Part shown: in pieces, positions 57,382 to 64,000 of the stretch
Layout: every line of letters starts with the position of its first letter
How positions within the stretch are numbered: the first letter of the stretch is position 1
Assembly (NCBI GenBank): GCA_013368315.1
Contig: JAACJM010000010.1
Location: forward strand, 62,001-126,000
Length of the DNA stretch: 64,000 bases
Direction of reading: 5' to 3'
Source of the DNA: Tetrapyrgos nigripes
Lineage: Eukaryota > Basidiomycota > Agaricomycetes > Agaricales > Campanellaceae
The notes under the pieces: generated by a model
Told to the model about the DNA's origin: nothing
What the model saw: the letters and a program-made list of their open reading frames with translations, nothing else
Database searches by the model: none
Position numbers and translations under genes: made by a program

Positions 57382-58039
57382 ATGGTAAGTACCTGAACTT
57401 ACATCCAAGTGACATCTCATAAAATTTCTCTAGGCTTCTCCCAGAATTCTCGTTCAAATTCTCGTTACTGGAACAAGAATCCTCGGCAAAGCATTTCTCG
57501 AAGCTGGGAGGCAAGCGGTTAAAAGTACGGGTCATGCTGTATCTCCGTCATGCACTTGCTGAGTATCATCTTGACAGATGCAAGTACTCCTGCCCAAGGA
57601 GCCGTTGGGAGTGATGTTGCTGGTGTCAGGAATGCCACTTCTGGGTCAATAACAGACAAACTGACACGAGAACACCGGATGACTTTGGACGAGGCACATC
57701 TAATTCTGAATGCCAAACGTGGAGAGGAGATGGAGAAGATATTAAGTGTTCGTTGACCATTGTTCCTGCACTGACGTCTGCTAATTTGTACCTCTTCAGA
57801 ATTACGAGCACCTCTTTAAGGCCAACTCTCCTCCTCCTGCTCCTCCCAAGGGAACACCGACATCAGGTAGGGGGGCAAAAGCAACTCCTGCTCATTCACA
57901 TTATCTCCAATCGAAGGTCGTACGAGCGCGTGAACGAATAGAGGCCGAACTCAAAGTTGCCAGTGAGACGGAGCAAGCAGCAGAAACCGATTCTGCTTCA
58001 ACACCACCGCCACCACCGCCACCTCCTCCTCAGAATTGA
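57382..58039 (+). CDS. PAM16: Mitochondrial import motor subunit PAM16/TIM16 (Magmas)
   Basis: Four exons. The first coding exon is only the ATG (57,382-57,384), followed at once by a 49-nt intron. The joined protein reads MASPRILVQILVTGTRILGK, AFLEAGRQAVKNASTPAQGA, then the degenerate J domain: ITDKLTREHRMTLDEAHLIL, NAKRGEEMEKILSNYEHLFK (no HPD motif, as expected), and a Pro-rich tail ending PPPPPPPPPQN. Pam16 pairs with Pam18 and restrains its stimulation of mtHsp70 at the TIM23 channel. The tail with KVVRARERIEAELK is normal for fungal members. Length about 150 residues. Confidence 0.92.
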
Positions 58040-58137
58040 TTAGTGTGTTTGGGATTAGATATAATGTATGCTCATATAATGTTTTACACGACTCCCATCT
58101 CTATCTACTAGTAAAAGTACAGCTGTAGCGGAACGTG

Positions 58138-58143
58138 ACGCGT
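58138..58143. promoter_or_regulatory. ACGCGT upstream of the BTB gene
   Basis: ACGCGT 49 bp before the start codon of the BTB gene, within the 152-bp gap after PAM16. Confidence 0.3.
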
Positions 58144-58191
58144 GCCTTCCTCTTTCGGCTTCCATCTTCCTTACCTCTGAGTCTCTCCCAA

Positions 58192-60094
58192 ATGACCACA
58201 AATCCTTCTCATATCCTCATAGCTCGCAACTCAAGAGGTCCCAACAATCCTTCAGCCGCTTTGAGTTCTCCTACAGAAACCCACGCTGCCGCTGCCGGCA
58301 TCTTTCGTTCTTCAGGGTCTCCACCTTGGCTCTTGGAGGAATGTGAAACCGATGATATCGTGTCGGAACTGAGCATTGACGATGATGATGAGGCTATCGA
58401 AATTGACGAGACCTTCACCAAGCATGCACCGTTCCCTGGCACTGTCAAGATTGTTGTCGAGAGCACTACCTTTTGGTGTGTGATTACAGCATTTTCCATG
58501 AGTGTGCATTGATAATCCCGAAACCATAGGGCTCATAAAGAAGTCTTATTCTTTGCCTCACCATTCTTCGAGGCTGCACTGAGTGGAAATTGGGCTGAAA
58601 CCGGCAGACCACCCTCCATGTCTTCCGTGATTACTATCTCTCAACCTCCATCCATTCCTGGTGAAAAGAGGATACATGAGACGCCTACTGAAATGACCTT
58701 CACACCAATGGAGCCAGACGTTGATACGGAGGGATTGGAGATTGTCCCGGACGCCGAAGCAGTGAAATCTGACAGTGCGCAAAGCAGTGACACGGAAGAC
58801 AGCGAAACTGGATCACCAAGAACTCGAGCTCGTAATACTAGTCTTGCTAAGCTGGAAAGCACATCGAGTTCCAGTACCACTCTTCAATCACCTGAATCTG
58901 AATCATCTTCTGCCTCTGTGAATGCATCGTCTTTCATCAAGAAGCAAGCCAAAGCAACCGTAAAACGTCGTCCAAATCATATCTCTGATGCTGTAGTCGC
59001 TGTAGTTGTGCTCAAGGAGGAGAGAGTAAGTTTTCGTCTACGTTATGCACTAGCGTCTCTGACACACTCAATGCTTAGGCTAGTACATTTCATGATTTCC
59101 TGAAATTCGTCTATCCACAGTAAGTGACCTAAACAAATTATTTTTGTTCATGCTACGAGCTCCATAGTCTCGAATGTACGATTACTTGGAATAATGTGGA
59201 AGGACTCATGAACATATCACATAAACTTTGTGTTCCTTCCCTGCAGCGCGAATGCCTGAAGTTTCTCCTTACTCACGCTGCAGGGAAGCCTATCAAAGCA
59301 ATGCGAATAGCAGAGCTTTTCGAGGAGGAAGAGCTGTATCGCGAGTCGAGTCGTTTTGTCTTGGATAATCCCGGAGGTTGGTCCGAGCATGAACTTAACA
59401 CCTTGAGCCAAGAGACACTGCTAAAACTTGAGAAAAGGTATGCGTAGAATCATCAAATACCTTTCCAACACTCATGCCTTTGCCAGGCGAAACTGGTTCC
59501 TCGAGCGCGTGCTCAAAATCGGTCTAACCATGGTAGCTAAGGAATATCAATGTGTACGTCCCCACATTGAACTCTGTCGTAAAATTATCAAACACTTTCT
59601 CGTAGTGTACGACATGCCCTGATTCAGCAAACTGTGCACGTCTTTTGGAGGAGAAATGGAGACAAGCATATCATGCTGTTTTTCGATTTGGTGCGTTTTT
59701 ACATACTCGGTACCCCACCAAGTTTAACATAGTAGGAACATATACAGGACCGCCTCAGCCTTCAATGGTCTACCGGTATCTTCGAATGCTTGAAGGGGTC
59801 AGCCCACCTCTATCACTGACTCACCTGAGCTGTCAAACCACTGCAAAAGCTTTCATTGCTACATGTAACAAACCTTCTTCTCAGTGCAGCGCTGCAGCTT
59901 ACCAAGTATTTACAGTGTTTGATCGAATGTTTTCCTTGGGCGTGCGTGGAAGCGGCACAGATACGGCGTTAGGCACAAGGGTAGCTGCTGCTGCTGTTGC
60001 TGGTGGTGCATCTGGCCCCAGGCGGCACTTTTTGTTCTGCACGTTGAAACCAGAGTCTGCTCCTCGTGCCAGAAAATCTCGAGAGCTGACATGA
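58192..60094 (+). CDS. BTB/POZ-domain protein with a large internal insertion
   Basis: About eight exons, roughly 500 residues. After a Ser/Pro-rich and acidic leader (SELSIDDDDEAIEIDETF) the BTB begins: GTVKIVVESTTFWAHKEVLF, FASPFFEAALSGNWAETG. It is then interrupted by about 125 mostly polar residues (SSDTEDSETGSPRTRARNTS and a basic KKQAKATVKRRP), and resumes with VVAVVVLKEERASTFHDFLK, FVYPHLECTITWNNVEGLMN. A BACK-like helical part follows (HKLCVPSLQRECLKFLLTHA; RIAELFEEEELYRESSRFVL), then CARLLEEKWRQAYHAVFRFG and a basic tail ending APRARKSRELT. Fungal BTB proteins of this kind are uncharacterised; a Cullin-3 adaptor role is possible but not shown. Exon borders after 59,450 are approximate. 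Confidence 0.78.
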
Positions 60095-60386
60095 TTGACC
60101 ATTCCCTCACTCATGTATGACTACTTTCATTCAAGGACGATGTATTGTAAATATACAGATTGAAAATCCAATTAGAAAAGTGAAGAGTATAGAGACAGTG
60201 GAGAGTAGAGAATGTAGCTGATTGTGGAGATCAGTATGCACGCAGAGGAATAATTATACGAAATAAAACAGAAACCTATAACACCCACGAAAAATACAGG
60301 ACCGAAAGTAAACAAAGCTGAAATAAGCTCTTGGCAAAACAGTAAATAAAGTGAGGGAGGCATGGAAACCGTCTAAGTTGGGTGTT

Positions 60387-63300
60387 CTAATGAGGGTGTT
60401 TCGACGGATTAAACGCTTGAGGGGCATTCTCCACGAGCCATTCGACGGTTAACGCTTTGCCCGCCATATCGGAGAACTCGGCACCAGGGATGGGAGATCT
60501 CATCAAAGTGGCTAGAGGTACGATAAAGAGCGATTAGTAACTTTTAACATCAGGTTGGGAGTTTGCAACTCACGTCCAAAGACAACTCCAAGGTTCCGGG
60601 CGTTCATTAGGTTGATTTCGCTTTGTTCCATGATTCTTTGAAGACACAGTCAGTATTGCAGCTTTTGTATACGTACAGATTCTTGTACTCACCGATTGAG
60701 GTGCAGCATAAGCAACCGTAGCGTACAATAATGTTCCGGGGGCAGTTTGTTCACCAGTTCTTGAACTGAGCTGCTTTTCACAGCTGGGTCCCGAACTTGA
60801 ACAGCAGTCATAAATTGATCGTGAAGGTCATGAGTAAGGAGAGGAATTGGTAGAGAACGGAGGTAGGTCTTGAGCACCGAAGTCACACTAGAGATGTCAT
60901 TGAATCGGTCCTGATCGCACAAGTCGAAAGAATCGTAGTCTCCGCGCTCGAAAAGCTGCGTAATGGTCCTAGATTGGCCAGAACCGCCTGTCTTCCTATA
61001 GATGCCTTCGTAATCCATAGCAAGCGCTTCCACTGCTCCAATGCACTTTTCTACAATGACAGGAACTTTTCTGGAGCCGCCTCTAGCATCTGCTCGGACT
61101 TGCTCGACGAGATCACGACCAAACATAGACGGTGCTGTCACAAAGCTGATCAGTACACTATGCGCCTTAGAATATGACTGTTAACTCACGAAGGGCTTGT
61201 GGTTCATCTTGCTCTGTTTTCGATGTTTGCTGCGAACATCCCACATGCACGTGGCTCACACAACGCGTATGCACCGAGATGTTGCACCCAGTGCACCGCA
61301 GCTGAGAACCCCACATCTTGTCCCCACAGTGATCGCACCGTGTAAACCGAAGTAAACTAAGTGGCTGGAAATTGTGCACTGTGGATCCATTCTTTCCACT
61401 CGGAGAAGATGATACGGCCAGGTCTTTAGCTTTAGACACACCCCACTTGAGCAGCCTGCCTTTCGAGGGGGTGATAATCTCTACTTCGGGGATTTTGGGC
61501 AATTTCTGATACCGATCTACCGTCTCGTCGGAGCCTAAAGTGCTGGTAGAAGGATAAGAGCTGATGGAATAAGGCGTCGCATTCAAGTGATTCGCTGTCG
61601 GTTGTGTCGGGAATGGTTGGGACCGGCCTCTGTCTTCCGACTTCCTTTCACTTTCAATTACGACCACAGGAGTATTCTTGGAATCTGATTGTTGGCCAGC
61701 CATCGCCATCCTTCGCTGATACTGAGCACTCAGCTGAGCCAGCTCCTCATTACGAGCATTCAGTACCGTAGTCTCCTCTAAGAAAGCATCTCGAGAGGCT
61801 TTCAGTTCCATCACTTCTCTCGCCAGAATTTCGCGCTGTTGAACAAGCGGTACAAGGTCCCTTTGGTACTGGGTTTTCAAGGTGTCCAGGCGCTTTGTGA
61901 TGCTTCGGTTTAGATTCGTAGCTCCTTCAGGGGCGGAACTGCGACATATGGAAAATTAGCAACCAAGGAACAATAACTTTGTAAAAAAAAACAAACCTCT
62001 TTGAAGCGGCCAGTTCCTCGACCTCTACCAACGCCATGTCTCTTTGTGCCTTGAGCTTGGATAAATCACGCTCAAGCCCAGATAAATTGTCATTCAGGTC
62101 CTTCGTCATTTGTTGCCGGAGTTCCTGCTTCTTGGAGTCACCAGTGAGAGCGGTGAGTCGGGCTGCCTGTCCAGATAACAAGACCCTCAACCTCGTCACC
62201 TCAGCTTCTGCGTCTCTCCTTGCCTTCAGTTCACGGTCGTACTCAGTCTGTGCAACAGTTAACCCTTCGATATATTGCCTACTAGCCCTCTGAGGATTCA
62301 AATAGTAAGCATTTGCGGCTTGATAAAAATAGATATAAAGCTTACCTTCATTCCATCGAGAGATCCTCTCAATTCTGAAGTTTCCGCCTTCCTGACTGCC
62401 ATAGCCTCTACAATAGCCTCTACAAACCCACGATCCAGTTTGAGCTGCTGAGCGCCCCTTTCTTTAGCATCTCTCATGACTTCCTGAAGACGGGAGAAGA
62501 CCAAATCCGGTGATGTATCCGTCTTTGCGGCCTTACTCGTTCCGTTTACGGGAGGGGTCAAGGTGATTTGCGCGATCGGCGTCACTAGATCATCCGAAGA
62601 CCCATTTCGACTGTCGGAAGCAGCTCGGCCGCGCGTCGTCTGTCTCGAGGTAGCTTCTGCTTCGCGACCCAACGTGCGTAGTGATTTGACCGACGAGCTC
62701 CTATCAAGCTTTCCCGACTCGTAATCATCCGCTGAATGACCATTCAATTGAACTGAAGCAGCAGTTGGAGGAGGAGTGTTGGGCACGTCTGCTTCTTCAT
62801 CTATCCGCTTCGGCTTGTGTTCCTGCTTGTCGGTAGCGTTTGCCAAAGTCTCCAGATTCTTTAGTGAATGACCTCCTACAGAACTGAACAAGTCGGAAAA
62901 GTCAGCTGTATTGAGGGAGAAGCGAATTGGTGGTAGAGCGGGTGCTATGAATGTAGCTCGAGATGTCCGCCGCTCAACGGGAGACGACTCGGATGCGTCA
63001 GATTCGAGTGCAGTTGTGGACAGGGCCGACGAGTCTAGACGCTCGTTTTCACTGTCAGAAGGTAATGTTATGGGAGGAGGAGGGGGCGCCCTGTCTTTGG
63101 AAGGAGGCAACGGAGGTATAGAGCCCTCGGACGAGTCACGATAGTGATTGATGATACCGTGTTGGTCATCATCATCACTTTCATCAGTAGCACTCTCGAC
63201 ACTCTGAGGCACGTCTGCTCTAGACATTGGACGAGACCTGCTCGCAGGACTCGGTGACCGTGGGGTACGTGGGTGATCGATACTGAGCGTACTGGAAGAT

Positions 63301-64000
63301 CCCGGGCGGTTTATGTTGGGTGAAGAGGGTCTCATAACAATTGTCTGGTCTTCAGCACCTGCGGAGACCTTACGAAGGCGTTGCGAATGGAGTGATCCGT
63401 TTGAAATGGGTCGCGAAGTCGAGAAATAGTCCCGCAGGGGAGAATCGACGCCATTCTGTGCAGGAGGCGTTGGAGATGGAGTGGAAGAAGCTAGTTTTAT
63501 GGATTCGGGGGTAAGTGTTGGTGACGACCGGCCGCTTATGGGCTCAGAGAGATGTAATGAAAGACCGGGATTGATAGAACGACGCTTGTCTCGTTTCGAA
63601 GTGACACTGAGTTGGTCTGAAGGGGGTATCTCGGAATCGGGAATAGGGTAAGAATGATTCCTGTTTAGCGGTGGCGGCCGTGGGGTCTGATGGTGATCCA
63701 CAGAAGAGGTGCGCGGGGGAGGATGGAATACAGGAGCTCGTTCAGAGGGTTGTTCATCAGCTGGCGGTGCGACAGTGAACACCAAATTTTTGGAAGGGGT
63801 GGAAGGGTGTTCACGGCTTGACTGGCTCGAATTCGCTGACGCAGCGGCGGCGGCAGCAGCCTTCTCCTTTTCCCGTTTTCTCTGAGTATGTCTCCTCATC
63901 TTTATCATCCGCTCATTATGGCAGTCCATGCAATACATGCCCTGACTTGTTTTTGCATACACAAGTTCATCAATGCGATTCTTGCAGACTTTGCAGCGGA
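60387..64000 (-). CDS. LIM-C1-RhoGAP protein (Rga type), 5' end outside the window
   Basis: The gene enters at the right edge inside a LIM domain (CKVCKNRIDELVYAKTSQGM, YCMDCHNERM). A long Ser/Pro-rich linker follows with many proline-directed sites (63.9-62.4 kb), then a coiled coil (ASRQYIEGLTVAQTEYDREL; DLNDNLSGLERDLSKLKAQR; LDTLKTQYQRDLVPLVQQRE), a C1 domain (HNFQPLSLLRFTRCDHCGDK, MWGSQLRCTGCNISVHTRCV, with all Cys/His ligands), and the RhoGAP domain: VPVIVEKCIGAVEALAMDYE, the Arg finger in GIYRKTGGSGQ, DISSVTSVLKTYLRSLPIPL, KLPPEHYCTLRLLMLHLNR, NARNLGVVFGPTLMRSP. It inactivates Rho or Cdc42 GTPases in polarity and septation. About six exons are visible; the first LIM domain is missing from the window. 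Confidence 0.9.

Noticed and set aside
1..64000. CRISPR arrays, tRNA/rRNA genes, riboswitches, attachment sites
   Set aside because: Looked for regular spaced repeats and tRNA B-box-like GGTTCGA patterns by eye; none found. Bacterial-type features are not expected in a fungal nuclear window.
1..64000. A secondary-metabolite, toxin or defence cluster
   Set aside because: No PKS, NRPS, terpene synthase, NLR or toxin-like genes; neighbours are unrelated housekeeping functions.

Overview
The window is nuclear DNA from a filamentous basidiomycete, most likely an agaricomycete. Genes are densely packed on both strands. They are broken by many short introns of about 49-60 nt with GT..AG borders and CTRAY-like branch sites, the spacers are short, and the protein families are typical of Dikarya. 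I see no bacterial, plasmid, phage or CRISPR features and no tRNA or rRNA genes. All gene models are spliced by eye, so outer coordinates are firmer than internal exon borders.

Layout from left to right. A quinone-oxidoreductase-like gene (minus) runs off the left edge. The giant HECT ubiquitin ligase TOM1/HUWE1 (minus) fills 0.5-12.4 kb. A gene-poor, partly decayed stretch (12.4-14.3 kb) follows. Then come SUB1/PC4 and PET112/GatB (plus), an MCP2/ADCK1-type UbiB kinase-like gene (minus) and an SPT23/MGA2-type membrane-bound transcription factor (minus). A foldback repeat of about 0.76 kb (23.1-23.85 kb) sits in the divergent promoter shared with an MMC1-like mitochondrial gene (plus). Next are a VanZ-like membrane protein (minus), a NUP50/NUP2 nucleoporin (plus), a GYP1-type TBC RabGAP (minus), an RraA-like enzyme (plus), DNA polymerase kappa (minus), a caspase-fold protein that has lost its catalytic Cys (minus), ATG6/Beclin (plus), glutamate-cysteine ligase (plus), ATP synthase delta subunit ATP16 (minus), a zinc-ribbon plus AlkB-like dioxygenase (plus), a PH/coiled-coil protein (minus), HID1 (minus), a secreted GH27 alpha-galactosidase (plus), a coiled-coil protein with an HMMR-like C-terminal motif (minus), RPA43 (minus), PAM16 (plus), a BTB protein (plus), and a LIM-C1-RhoGAP gene (minus) that runs off the right edge.

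The genes do not form a biosynthetic or defence cluster. They are mostly housekeeping functions: ubiquitin ligation, RNA polymerase I and II transcription, mitochondrial translation, import and lipid or quinone homeostasis, vesicle traffic, autophagy, glutathione synthesis and translesion DNA synthesis. Many pairs are divergent with very short shared promoters (51-320 bp) or convergent with 28-80 bp between stop codons. ACGCGT and CACGTG hexamers recur in the spacers.

I did not find a convincing wholly new system. The items most worth a second look are the foldback element between the SPT23/MGA2-like and MMC1-like genes, the pseudo-caspase next to ATG6, the zinc-ribbon AlkB-like protein, and the fungal coiled-coil protein with an HMMR-like tail.
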